Shown here in pieces: positions 11,850 through 22,639 of a stretch of DNA of 64,000 nucleotides (positions are counted from its first letter, which is position 1; each line of letters opens with the position of its first letter). The stretch is from Elephas maximus indicus. Lineage: Eukaryota; Chordata; Mammalia; Proboscidea; Elephantidae. The translations under genes were made by a program, and so were the position numbers. The stretch lies in contig NC_064838.1 of assembly GCF_024166365.1 (NCBI RefSeq), forward strand, positions 72,618,001-72,682,000. The letters run 5' to 3'. Below the pieces are notes generated by a model. It was not told the origin of the DNA, did no database searches, and was given only the letters and a program-made list of their open reading frames with translations.

Positions 11850-12015
11850 TCACTATAAATTAATTCAAATGAAATCAAATAGAGGTTTAACTCCTCAGTC
11901 ACACTAGCCACATTTTAAATGCTCAGTAGCCACATGTGGCTAATGGCTATTGTATGGGACAGCACAGATTAAAGACCATTTATATATTGCAGAAAATTAT
12001 ATTGGACAAGTGCTG
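11850..12015 (+). mobile_element. Non-autonomous hAT-type DNA transposon fragment (MER-like)
   Basis: The block cagtagccacatgtggctaa followed by gggacagcacag, and the terminal attggacaagtgctg, fits the end of a widespread mammalian hAT-Charlie MER element. Such elements are old, cut-and-paste and non-coding. The left end fades into AT-rich sequence before 11850. The exact family name is not certain. Confidence 0.6.
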
Positions 12016-12442
12016 AGGAATTAGTTATTGCTCCTTTTCATTGTTCTTTGGGAAGCAGCTAAGTGTATGACATCTTTTCCAGAACCAAGACTATGCATAA
12101 CCATTGCTCTAATATCATCAAATCATTTCTTTTATTTCTTCAAATTGTGAGGTATTTTCAGACACGGGCACACAAATTTATACTTTCCTTTAATTTTTAA
12201 TCTAAATATCATAAAAGCTTTGAAATCTTCCCTATCTGTAAAACCAGGATTAGATGCTTTCTCTTTTCCCTCCCCACAGTTTGTACTCTTATCTTACTCC
12301 ATTGCATTTATTTGTAGAGAAATCTGTTTCTATTAAAAAGCATCTTAAGGAGGAGGCATTAGGCCTTGGTTATTTTATATACCTGCTCTTCATTTACTAT
12401 CGCATTAACCTACCTTTCCCATTTACGTCATTAGTGAAAAAT
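12016..12442. other. Unassigned AT-rich DNA
   Basis: Nothing recognisable was found. A plus-strand open frame at 12254-12454 is hydrophobic low-complexity translation with no support as a gene. Confidence 0.4.
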
Positions 12443-13105
12443 CTACTGACTTAATTTGCGCATTGACGATGTATGTCCCGCAGTAAGGAATGCAAGGGTG
12501 CGAGACAAGAGTAACACTGGTTGCAGTGGCGTCACTAGGGTTGATGTCACACAGCGTGGTAACTCATGGACCTCCTCCCATACAAGCCCCAGTGCGAGCT
12601 CCAGCTCGGGAAGCGCCCTGAACTCCCAGAACTCCCATCCAAACGTCGGGAGCAGGTGCCCAGCTACGGGTGACTCGCCAAGAGGCTCTAGGCTCCAGGC
12701 TCCAGGCAACAAAGCACTGCAGGGGCAAGCCAGGAGGGCTGGAGAACAGTCTGGGAACATAAAAAATGTCTTCCGATCCCCAGCCTGGTGCCATTGGTGC
12801 AGTCCCACTCAAGGCTTGAGCGCTAGGGTCCCACCAGAGCGACCATCCTGCCCACGCAGTCTCCAACTAGCTCCCAACCATGCACAAAGGACAAAGGAGA
12901 GTGGAGGGATGAGGAGACCGAGGAATTGGAAAGAAGGAGGGAGAGGCATAAGGTTAGGAGTTGGGGGCAAGGGAAGAGAAGGAAGGGAATGGAAATGAAA
13001 GGAAGAAGGGGTTGGAGCAGACATGCCACAGAGGACACACCAGCGGCCAGCCGCGAGGCGCACCAAAGAGTGTGAGGGGAACCCTGTGTCTTGGGTCATC
13101 TTTCA
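12443..13105. other. GC-rich island with a purine-rich tract, unidentified
   Basis: About 660 bp that is clearly richer in G and C, and in CpG, than anything around it. The right half (12885-13020) is a purine run made of short GGAGG, GAAGG and GGGAA words. Overlapping open frames occur on both strands (12456-12998 plus, 12443-12808 minus, 12564-12866 minus). Openness in several frames at once is what GC-rich sequence gives by chance, and none of the translations shows a domain I know. It could be an old processed copy, an LTR or a former CpG island. Confidence 0.45.
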
Positions 13106-13580
13106 TTTTTCATAATGCCTACTTTTGCATAACAACCTGGTCTTTAGAACTTAACCACGTCCATAAGTGAGTAGTGGGTGTATTTGTATCTTCAGTGCCT
13201 GGTAGAAGTAATATAATTTACACTCAGTAAATATTTCTGTAATTATTCAAAGACATGAAACCTCTGTATTGTCCTCCCACTAGTGAGCATTTTGGTTTAA
13301 CCAAAAAATCTTACTGGTATTAAGTAAAAAAAAGAAAAGAAAATCTTTCTATATATGTAGATAGATAGCTAAATAGATATAGATGTGATATCTTAGCTAA
13401 TTTTTCAGAGATATTAATATAAAAAGAAGCCTACAAGCTACTGCTTTTTATGGAGTAAAATATTAAAGACACAGGAGGGAAAAAATTGGGACTGAGTGAA
13501 ACACAGAAAGCCAGTCCAAACTTCATTACTGGAATGTTGTGCCAGTTATTTATCAAGCATAACTGATAGTTCGACCTTAC
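13106..13580. other. Unassigned DNA with short GATA-type microsatellite
   Basis: AT-rich sequence with an imperfect tagata repeat at about 13350-13385. No gene is recognised. Confidence 0.4.
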
Positions 13581-13594
13581 TACCTTCTTTCAAA
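13581..13594. repeat. Target-site duplication of the AfroSINE, left copy
   Basis: The 14 bp taccttctttcaaa are repeated at 13775-13788, directly after the SINE tail. Confidence 0.9.
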
Positions 13595-13774
13595 AAGGAG
13601 CCCTGGTAGTGCAATAGTTAAAGCTTTTGGCTAACTGAAAGGTGGGTGATTCAAATCCACTAGATGCACCAGGATTTACAGCCTCGGAAACCCTATGGGG
13701 CAGCTCTACTCTGTCCTATGGGGTCACTATGAGTCGAAATCTACTCTATGACAGCGAGTTTGGTTTAGTTTAGT
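13595..13774 (+). mobile_element. AfroSINE, tRNA-derived SINE
   Basis: Begins ggagccctggtagtgcaata, the head typical of afrotherian SINEs, with a pol III A box region (about 13604-13620) and a B-box-like gattcaaatcc (about 13648-13658). It continues through aaaccctatggggcagctct and ends in a tail of imperfect tttggttt-type repeats. A 14-bp TSD, taccttctttcaaa, flanks it at 13581-13594 and 13775-13788. The 3' part, with the core ctatgagtcg, resembles the 3' end of the RTE LINE at 15475-15520 in reverse complement. That fits mobilisation by the RTE machinery. Confidence 0.93.
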
Positions 13775-14344
13775 TACCTTCTTTCAAAGGTCCTATGAAT
13801 GGATATGTCTCAGAAGAACCCAACCAGGAAGAAGAGGAAGAATTTAACTCACTGACCTGCTTTTCCATTGGTCAAAGATTTGCCCTATATTGCGTTGATT
13901 GCTCAGTACTTCACTTTTCGAACTGAGCAGGTATGGCAATGTCTTTAGCCTCAGAAAGAATAACAGAGTCTAGTACAGGATGCACGAGGCATATGATACA
14001 AGAAAAGACAATAGATTTTCAGGTTGTAGCCAAATGAATTTAGCTAGAGCCTATTTTGGATTCTATCATTAAAGTGGTGCACAAGATGTAAACACCAGAG
14101 TCTTCTGACACAGTATACTCATTGTGACACTCAGATCAGCTGAAGTCCTCCCATTTTAACCAGCCCCCATGGTACAATATTGGGGCTTTATTTTCGTGAA
14201 AGCAATATGTCTCAATCAACATCGTCTTGTGGTGAAAATAGGCAAATTCAAACAGCCATGGAGGCACTTCAAGGAGAGGCCAGTTTTAATCACTGAACAA
14301 AACATAATGCAAGAAAGCATGGATGTCCCAATTTTGCTACTTCT
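13775..14344. other. Unassigned non-coding DNA
   Basis: The first 14 bases are the right TSD of the SINE. The rest shows no confident gene. An open frame at 14169-14354 (plus) has no recognisable domain. Because a retroviral pol remnant lies about 500 bp to the right, part of this may belong to the same old element, but I cannot show it. Confidence 0.35.
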
Positions 14345-14450
14345 AGTTCATTAGTGTGTTGCTTTCATTAATTCCAACAGAATGGTTGATTTTTTTTTTT
14401 TTTTAGTTCATTAGTGTATTGCTTTCATTAATTCCAGCAGAATGGTTGAT
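14345..14450 (+). repeat. 46-bp direct duplication, period 60
   Basis: 14345-14390 and 14405-14450 are the same 46 bases with two differences (g/a at 14357 versus 14417, and a/g within attccaacag versus attccagcag). They are separated by a run of 14 T. The exact 60-bp offset and low divergence point to a recent local duplication. Confidence 0.95.
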
Positions 14451-14779
14451 ATTCCTTGTCACTCTGCTTCACCAAGCAGTCTAGGTTTCCTCAGTCTGAG
14501 CCAGAAATTTGTTGATCAGGGTTGCCAGACCTTTCATTTTCAAGGTGTTTGTTCTTTAGCTATTTTAACTTTCTTAGGCCATTGTAATTTTTAGTGCCTG
14601 TGCACCATTATTTATCATTAATTTTCTAATGCAAGAATGTTACATTCAGGGCTTACCATCAAATTCTGCTTCTGGCAGGTTGAGAATTCAATAGTGTTAG
14701 TAAGTGCATCAGCTTTGGTGAGAGTAAAAAAAAAAAGTTTATTTTTTATTTTTTATTATTGGGCTTATGCATAGTCTCC
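14451..14779. other. Unassigned DNA with A/T runs
   Basis: Contains an A run at about 14727-14737 followed by T-rich sequence to 14757. I see no gene. Confidence 0.35.
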
Positions 14780-14783
14780 AATA

Positions 14784-15110
14784 CTATTTACCATGGCCAG
14801 TCTGATCATTGGCACAGAGCACCAGTACTGACATGGCTAACAAGAAGGACTCACTGACATCCACATGACACTGGTTGTTGGTAATCTTCTCTGTAGTGGA
14901 AACTCCATAGTTGACATGATATGAGAAAATTAGTTTTGCATATTTTTTGTTCATTTCCATAGATTGAACCACACACCACTTCTACAGCCCTTGCCCCAAA
15001 CTTGCAGTCTTGATATTTTCAGAACTTTCATCAACTAACTAAGCCATTTACCACTGCCCAGAAGTCCATGTATATTGACATCTCAGGCCAGTTCTTCTAC
15101 ATATGAAGTC
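14784..15110 (-). pseudogene. Endogenous retrovirus pol remnant (end of RNase H to start of integrase)
   Basis: Read on the minus strand, the region near 15085-15095 gives DFWAVVNG, which fits a conserved RNase H segment of retroviral Pol. The frame at 14972-14784 then shows the segment joining RNase H to the integrase zinc-finger region, ending QTGHGK. Stops and at least one frame change lie between these blocks, and no longer pol, gag or env can be followed. It is therefore a short, old and inactive fossil. The assignment rests on spacing and a handful of residues. The class of retrovirus is not determined. Confidence 0.55.
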
Positions 15111-15469
15111 TTTTAAGATCTTCCCTAAATTGAACTATTATGTGGTAACAATCCATTTATGAGCAGAATCAGCTGTCACATCAATCCATCTATATAAAAC
15201 ATGCGTGAACATTTTCTTCTATTGTCAGTTTCCATAGGAAGAATCAATGAGCTTATACTATCTGAGGAGAGAAGTATATATAAGTAAAGTATAATTATGT
15301 GTTATAAAAGTGATATAAAGTCTTTTTATTTTAAGACTTTCTAAAGCCTGTCCAGAACGCATTGTATAATACATTGCTTCTTGGCTTGCCCAAACATACA
15401 ATTCTATATCTCATAATACCCAGATCATGCTAGGCAGCACCTCTCTCCAGACACCTGCAGACGTGTTGA
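15111..15469. other. Unassigned AT-rich DNA
   Basis: Some of the first 150 bp may continue the retroviral remnant, but no frame is clear. The rest holds nothing recognisable. Confidence 0.35.
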
Positions 15470-16357
15470 TGTTCGGAGCCATCGAGTCAGTTCTGACTCA
15501 CAGCAACCCTATGTACAACAGAATAAAACACTACCCGGTCCTGCACCATCCTCACATTTTTTGTTATGCTTATGCCCATTGTTGCAGCCACTGTGTCAAT
15601 CCATCTCATTGAGGGTCTTCCTCTTTTTTTGACCCTCTACTTTACCAAGCATGATATCCTTCTCCAGGGACTGATCCCTCCTGACAACATGTCCAAAGTA
15701 TGTGAGAAGTAGTCTCGCCATCCTTGCTCCCAAGGAACAACACTCTGGCTGTACTTCTTCCAAGACAGATTTGGTTTGTTGTTTTGGCAGTTCATAGTGT
15801 ATCACAATCCAAAGGTGTCAATTCTTCTTCGGTCTTCCTTATTCATCATCCAGCTTTCACATGCATAGGAGGCGACTGAAAACACCATGGGTTGGGTCAG
15901 GCACACCTTAGTCTTCAAGGTGACATCTTTGCTTTTCAACACTTTAAAGAGACCTTTTGCAGCAGATTTGCCCAGTGCAAGGCATCTTTTGATTTCTTGA
16001 CTGATGCTTCCATGGGTGTTGATTGTGGATCCAAGCAAAATGAAATCCTTGACAACTTTAATCTCTTCTCCATTTGTCATGATGTTGCTTATTGGTGCAG
16101 TTGTGAGGATTTTTGTTTTCTTTATGTTGAGGTGTAATCCGTACTGAAGGTTGTGGTCTTCGATCTTCATCAGTAAGTGCTTCGAGTCCTCTTCATTTTC
16201 AGCAAGCAAGGCTGTGTCATCTGCATAAGACAGGTTGTTAATGAGTCTTCCTCCAATTCTGATGCCCGTTCTTCTTCATACAGTCCAGTTTCTCAGATTA
16301 TTTGCTCAGTATGCAGATGGAATAGGTATTGTGAAAGGATACAACCCTGATGCACAC
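15470..16357 (-). mobile_element. RTE-type LINE copy 2, 3' part
   Basis: Minus-strand RTE LINE. The 3' tail lies at 15475-15520 and includes ccatcgagtcagttctgact, related in reverse complement to the AfroSINE 3' part. The frames 15596-15805 and 15802-16209 translate as the C-terminal half of an RTE reverse transcriptase (for example GLHLNIKKTKILTTAPISN, LLGSTIN, SYACESW). Frameshifts break it, and it is inactive. At 16357 it is cut by an LTR and resumes at 25566. Compared with copy 1 it keeps about 300 bp more of the 3' end. Confidence 0.9.
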
Positions 16358-16566
16358 TGTCATGGATTGAATTATGTCCCCCCAAAAATGTGTGTATCAA
16401 CTTGGTTAGGCCATGATTCCCAGTACTGTGTGGTTGCCCTCCATTTCGTGATTGCAATTTTACGTTGCAAGGATTAGGGTGGCACTGTAACATCACCCGT
16501 ACTCCAGTCCCTTCCCTGATCCAAGGTAAAGGGAGTATCCCTGGGGTGTGGCCCGCACCACCTTTT
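16358..16566 (+). mobile_element. MLT1-like solo LTR, left part
   Basis: Starts TGTCATGGATTGAATTATGTCC, the usual start of MaLR (MLT1/MST-type) LTRs, and runs to the point where the composite L1 entered. It continues at 25250-25565. The five bases before it (cacac, 16353-16357) match those after its right end (cgcac, 25566-25570) at four of five positions, as expected for a 5-bp duplication. No internal retroviral genes are present, so it is a solo LTR. Confidence 0.8.
16556..16566. repeat. Target-site duplication, left copy (composite L1 unit)
   Basis: The 11 bp caccacctttt are repeated exactly at 25250-25260. They lie at the two ends of the whole 8.7-kb insertion, not at the ends of its internal parts. 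Confidence 0.88.
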
Positions 16567-16569
16567 TTT

Positions 16570-17214
16570 AAGAAATAATTTTTATTGTGCTTTAAGTGAA
16601 AGTTTACAAATCAAGTCAGTCTGTCATATATAAGCTTATATACACCTTACTCCACAGTCCCACTTACTCTCCCCCTAATAAGCCAGCCCGCTCCCTCCTT
16701 CCAGTCTCTCCTTTCGTGACAATTTGGCCAGTTTCTAACCCTCTCTACCCTTCCATCTCCCCTCCAGACAGGAGATGCCAACACAGTCTCAAGTGTCCAC
16801 CTGATACAAGTAGCTCACTCTTCATCAGCATCTCTCTCCAACCCATTGTCCAGTCCCTTCCATGTCTGATGAGTTGTCTTCAGGAATGGTTCCTGTCCTG
16901 GGCCAACAGAAGGTTTGGGAACCATGACCACCGGGATTCTTCTAGGCTCAGTCAGACCATTCAGTCTGGTCTTTTTATGAGAATTTGGGGTCTGCATCCC
17001 ACTGATCACCTGCTCCCTCAGGGGTTCTCTGTTGTGCTCCCTGTGAGGGCAGTCATCCGTTGTGGCTGGGCACCATCTAGTTCTTCTGGTCTCAGGATGA
17101 TGTATGTTTCTGGTTCTTGTGGCCCTTTCTGTCTCTTGGGCTCATAGTTATCATGTGACCTTGGTGTTCTTCATTCTCCTTTGATGCAGGTGGGTTGAGA
17201 CCAATTGATGCATC
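16570..17214 (-). mobile_element. Truncated L1 3' UTR at the end of the composite unit
   Basis: Aligns with 17425-18045 (copy 2 3' UTR) and 3780-4410 (copy 1 3' UTR). It stops abruptly at gatgcatc, where the other copies continue with tagatggccgc. The break is followed on the ORF2 side by nine T (an A run in element sense). Confidence 0.88.
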
Positions 17215-17412
17215 TTTTTTTTTAATTTAAAACATAAGTTTAATGAAATTATACTAATATAATGCCAAAAGGATTGCTTATAGCCTTAAATAAATTACTA
17301 AAGAGTTAAGAGTAGAAAGAACATGGGACTTAATATCAAGCAATTATCTTATTGTCACAGGGCCTTATCTCATTCATTTTTAGCTTGCTTCAGAAAATTC
17401 TAATTTATATAT
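17215..17412 (-). other. Non-L1 segment inside the composite unit (possible transduced DNA)
   Basis: About 190 bp of ordinary AT-rich sequence with no resemblance to either L1 3' UTR or to the surrounding LTR. It lies between the poly(A) signal of the full-length L1 and the A run before the second 3' UTR, where a 3' transduced flank would sit. Confidence 0.65.
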
Positions 17413-18413
17413 ATTTTTAATTTTTATTGAACTTCAAGTGAACTTTTACAAATCAAGTCAGTCTGTCACATACAAGTTTATATACACCTTATTCCATACT
17501 CCCACTTTCTCTCCCCTAATGAGTCAGCCCTTCCAGTCTCTCCTTTCGTGACAGTTTTGCCAGCTTCCAACCCTCTCTACCCTCCCATCCCCCCTCCAGA
17601 CAGGAGATGCCAACACAGTCTCAAGTGTCCACCTGATACAAATAGCTCACTCTTCATCAGCATCTCTCTCCTACCCACTGTCCAGTCCCTTCCATGTCTG
17701 ATGAGTTGTCTTCGGGAATGGTTCCTGTCCTGGCCAACAGAAGGTTTGGGGACCATGACTGCCGGGATTCCTCTAGTCTCAGTCAGACTATTAAGTATGG
17801 TCTTTTTGTGCGAATTTGGGGTCTGCATCCCACTGATCACCTGCTCCCTCAGGGGTTCTCTGTTGTGCTCCCTGTCAGGGCAGTCATCGGTTGTGGCCAG
17901 GCACCAACTAGTTCTTCTGGTCTCAGGATGATGTAAGTCTCTGGTTCATGTGGTCCTTTTCTGTTTCTTGGGCTCATAGTTATCGTGTGACCTTGGTGTT
18001 CTTCATTCTCCTTTGATCCAGGTGGGTTGAGACCAATTGATGTATCTTAGATGGCCGCTTGTGAACATTTAAGACCCCAGAGGCCACATTTCAAAGTGGG
18101 ATGCAGAATGTTTTCATAATAGAATTATTTTGCCAATTGACTTAGAAGTCCCCTTAAGCCATAGTCCCCAAACACCTCCCCCCGCCTTGCTCCACTGACC
18201 TTCGAAGCATTCAGTTTATTCTGAAAACTTCTTTGCTTTTGGTCCAGTCCAGTTGTGCTGACCTCGCCTGTATTGAGTATTGTCTTTCCCTTCACCTAAA
18301 GTAGTTCTTATCTACTAACTAATCTGTTAATAACCCTCTCCCACCCTCCTTCCCTCCCCCCCTGTAACCACAAAAGTGTGTGTTCTTCTCAGTTTACACT
18401 ATTTCTCAAGATC
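17413..18413 (-). other. L1 copy 2 3' UTR
   Basis: About 1 kb of non-coding sequence between the ORF2 stop and the AATAAA at 17423-17428, alignable along its length with the 3' UTR of copy 1. Only a degenerate A-rich tail remains at 17405-17420. Confidence 0.85.
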
Positions 18414-21400
18414 TTATAATAGTGGTCTTGTATAATATTTGTCCTTTTGCCTCTGACTAATTTCGCTCAGCATAATGCCTTCCAGGTTCCTCCATGTTAT
18501 GAAATGTTTCATAGATTCATCACTATTCTTTATTGATGCGAAGTATTCCATTGTGCGAATGTACCATAATTTATTTAACCATTCATCCATTGATGGACAC
18601 CTTGGTTGCTTCCAGCTTTTTGCTATTGTAAACAGAGCTGCAATAAACATGGGTGTGCATATATCTGTTCGTGTAAAGGCTCTTATTTCTCTAGGGTATA
18701 TTCCAAGGAGTGGGATTTCTGGATTGTATGCTAGTTCTATTTCTAACTTTTTAAGAAAACGTCCGATAGATTTCCGAAGTGGTTGTACCATTTTACATTC
18801 CCACCAGTAGTGTATAAGAGTTCCAATCTCTCCGCAGCCTCTCCAACTTTTATTATTTTGTATTTTTGGGATTAACGCCAGCCTTGTTGGAGTGAGATGG
18901 AATCTCATTGTAGTTTTAATTTGCATTTCTCTAATGGCTAATGATCGAGAGCATTTTCTCATATATCTGTTAGCTGCCTGATTATCTTCTTTAGTGAAGT
19001 GCATGTTCATATCCTTTGCCCACTTCTTGATTGGGTTGTTTGTCTTTTTGTGGTTGAGCTTTAACAGAATCATATAGATTTTAGAGATCAGGCGCTGGTC
19101 AGAGATGTCATAGCTGAAAATTCTTTCCCAATCTGTAGGTGGTCTTTTTACTCTTTTGGTGAAGTCTTTAGATGAGCATAGGTGTTTGATTTTTAGCAGC
19201 TCCCAGTTATCGGGTTTCTCTTCATCATTTTTGGTAATGTTTTGTGTTCTGTTTATGCCTTGTATTAGGGCTCCTAATGTTGTCCCTATTTTTTCTTCCA
19301 TGATCTTTATTGTTTTAGTCTTTATTTTTAGGTTTGATCCACTTGGAGTTAGTTTTTGTGCATGGTGTGAGGTATGGGTCCTGTTTCATTTTTTTGCAAA
19401 TGGATATCCAGTTATGCCAGCACCATTTGTTAAAAAGACTATCTTTTCCCCAATTAACTGACACTGGGCCTTTGTCAAATATCAGCTGCTCATATGTGGA
19501 TGGATTTGTATATGGGTTCTCAATTCTATTCCACTGGTCTATGTGCCTGTTGTTGTACCAGTACCAGGCTGTTTTGACTACTGCGGCTGTATAATATGTT
19601 CTAAAATCTGGTACAGTGAGGCCTCCAACTTTCTTCTTCTTTTTCAGTAATGCTCTACTTATCCGAGGCTTCTTTCCCTTCCATATGAAGTTGGTGATTT
19701 GTTTCTCCATCACATTAAAAAATGTCATTGGAATTTGGATCAGGAGTGCATTGTATGTAGGATAGACATTTTTACTATGTTGAGTCTTCCTATCCATGAA
19801 CAAGGTTTGTTTTTCCACTTACGTAGGTCCTTTTTAGTTTCTTGCACTAGTACTTTGTAGTTTTCCTTGTATAGGTCTTTTACATCTTTGGTAAGATTTA
19901 TTCCTAAGTATTTTATCTTTTGGGGCAGCTACTGTGTGTGAATGGTATTGATTTGGTGATTTCCTCTTCGATGTTCTTTTCGTTGATGTAGAGGAATCCA
20001 AGTGATTTTTGTATGTTTATCTTATAACCTGAGACTCTGCCAAACTCTTCTATTAGTTTCAGTAGTTTTCTGGAGGATTCCTTAGGGTTTTCTGTGTATA
20101 AGATCATGTCATCTGCAAATAGAGATAATTTTACTTCCTCTTTGCCAATCCGAATGCTCTTTATTTCTTTGTCTAGCCTAATTGCTCTGGCTAGGACCTC
20201 TAGCACAATGTTGAATAAGAGCAGTGATAAAGGCCATCCTTGTCTGGTTCCCATTCTCAAGGGAAATGCTTTCAGGCTCTCTGCTTTTAGGGTGATGTTG
20301 GCTGTTCGCTTTGTATAGATGCCCTTTATTATGTTGAGGAGTTTTCCTTCAATTCCTATTTTGGTGAGAGTTTTTTTCATGAATGGGTGTTGTTGGACTT
20401 TGTCAAATGCCTTTTCTGCATCAATTGATAAGATCATGTGTTTTTTGTCATTTGTTTTATTTATATGGTGGATTACATTAATGATTTTTCTAATACTAAA
20501 CCAGCCTTGCATACCTGGTATAAATCCCACTTGGTCATGGTGGATTATTTTTTTAGTATGTTGTTGAATTCTATTGGCTAGAATTTTGTTGAGGATTTTT
20601 GCATCTATGTTCATGAGGGATATAGGTCTGTAATTTTCTTTTTTGAGGTGTCTTTACCTGGTTTTGGTATCAGGGAAATGGTGGCTTCATAGAATGAGTT
20701 AGGTAGTATTCCATCATTTTCTATGCTTGGAAATACCTTTAGTAGTAATGGTGTTAACTCTTCTCTGAAAGTTTGGTAGAACTCTGCAGTGAAGCCGTCC
20801 GGGCCAGGGCTTTTTTTTTGTTGGGAGTTTTTTGATTACCTTTTCAATCTCTTTTTCTGTTATGGGTCTATTTAGTTGTTCTACTTCTGATTGTGTTAGT
20901 TTAGGTAAGTAGTGTTTTTCCAGGAATTCATCCATTTCTTCTAGGTTTGCAATTTTGTTAGAGTACAATTTTTCGTAGTAATCTCATATGATTCTTTTAA
21001 TTTCAGTTGGGTCTGTTGTGATGTGGCCCGTCTCATTTCTTATTCGGGTTATTTGTTTCCTTTTCTGTGTTTCTTTAGTCAGTTTGGCCAATGGTTTATC
21101 AATTTTGTTAATTTTTTCAAAGAACCAGCTTTTGGCTTTGTTAATTCTTTCAATTGTTTTTCTGTTCTCTAATTCATTTAGTTCAGCTCTAATTTTTATT
21201 ATTTGTTTTCTTTTGGTGCCTGATGGATTCTTTTGTTGCTCACTTTCTATTTGTTCAAGTTGTCGGGACAGTTCTCTGATTTTGGCTCTTTCCTCTTAAT
21301 GTATGTGTGCATTTATCGATATAAATTGATCTCTGAGCACTGCTTTTGCTGTGTCCTAGAGGTTTTGAAAGGAAGCGTTTTCATTCTCGTTGCATTCTAT

Positions 21401-22207
21401 GAATTTCTTTATTCCTTCCTTAATGTCTTCTATAACCCAGCCTTTTCTGAGCAGGGTATTGTTCAGTTTTCAAGTATTTGATTTATTTTCCCTAATTTTT
21501 CTGTTATTGATTTCCACTTTTACGGCCTTGTGGCCTGAGAAGATGCTTTGTAATATTTCAATGTTTTGGATTCTGCAAAGGTTTGTTTTATGACCTAATA
21601 TGTGGTCTATTCTAGAGAATGTTCCATGTGCGCTAGAAAAAAAGTATACTTTGTAGCTGTTGGGTGGAGTGTTCTGTACAAGTCTATGAGGTCAAGTTGG
21701 TTGATTGTAGCAATTAGATCTTCCGTGTGTCTATTGAGCTTCTTACCGGAAGGCCTGTCCTTCTCAGAAAGTGGTGTGTTGAAGCCTCCTATTATAATTG
21801 TGGAGGTGTTTATCTCACTTTTCAGTTCTGTTAAAGTTTGTTTTATGTATCTTGCAGCCCTGTCATTGGGTGCATAAATATTTAATACGGTTATATCTTC
21901 CTGGTCTATTGTCCCTGTAATTATTATGTAGTGGCCTTCTTTATCCTTTGTGATAGATTTAACTTTAAAGTCTATTTTTTCAGAAATTAATATTGCTACT
22001 CCTGCTCTTTTTTGCTTGATATTTTATTTTCCATCCTTTGAGTTTTAGTTTGTTTGTGTCTCTAAGTCTAAGGTGTGTCTCTTGTAGGCAGCATATAGAC
22101 GGATTGTGTTTCTTTATCCAGTCTGAGACTCTCTGTCTCTTTATTGGTGCATTTAGTCCATTTACATTTAGCATTATTATAGATAAGTATGTATTTACTG
22201 CTGTCAT
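18414..22207 (-). pseudogene. L1 ORF2, broken (copy 2)
   Basis: ATG at 22205-22207 begins MTAVNTYLSIIMLNVNGLN and includes the endonuclease box LQETH. The first frame closes at 21980 after a frameshift near 22015, about 75 codons in. The reverse transcriptase is readable in pieces: 20968-20714, 20614-19913 ([10 protein letters not shown], and FADD at 20108-20119), 19818-19315 and 19301-18414. Frame changes or small deletions occur near 20820, 20650, 19930, 19780 and 19310. In the C-terminal cysteine motif the first Cys is Ser ([13 protein letters not shown]), while copy 1 keeps Cys. The segment 19301-18414 is open for 295 codons to the natural stop. This ORF2 carries more lesions than copy 1. 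Confidence 0.92.
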
Positions 22208-22639
22208 TTTGATGCCTTTTTGTGTGTGTTGTTGACAGTTTCATTTTTCCACTTACTTTTTTGTGCTGAGATGTTTTTCATTGTAAATTGTGTGTTCCTC
22301 ATTTCATAGTAGTTGAATTTATGTTTGCTAAGTTGTTATGTCTTTCTTGGTTTTTATTTTGAGTTATGGAGTTGTTATACCTCTTTGTGGTTATATTTAC
22401 CCCTATTTATCTAAGTAAAAACCTAACTTCTATTGTCCTATATCACCTGGTTTCCCTCTCCATATGACAGTTCTATGCCTCCTGTATTTAGTCCCTCTTT
22501 TTGATTATTGTGATCTTTTACATATTGACTTCAATGATTCCCTGTTTTGAGCATTTTTTTTTAAATAATTTTAATTTGTTTTTGTGATTTCCCTATTTGA
22601 GTTGATATCAGGATTTTCTGTTCTGTGACCTTGTGTTGT

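Noticed and set aside
12456-12998. A 180-codon plus-strand open frame as a possible new gene
   Set aside because: Opposite-strand frames overlap it, the composition is GC-rich and low in complexity, and no domain or exon signals are visible.
14169-14354. A possible retroviral gag or env fragment on the plus strand
   Set aside because: No conserved motif is visible, and the strand is opposite to the nearby pol remnant.
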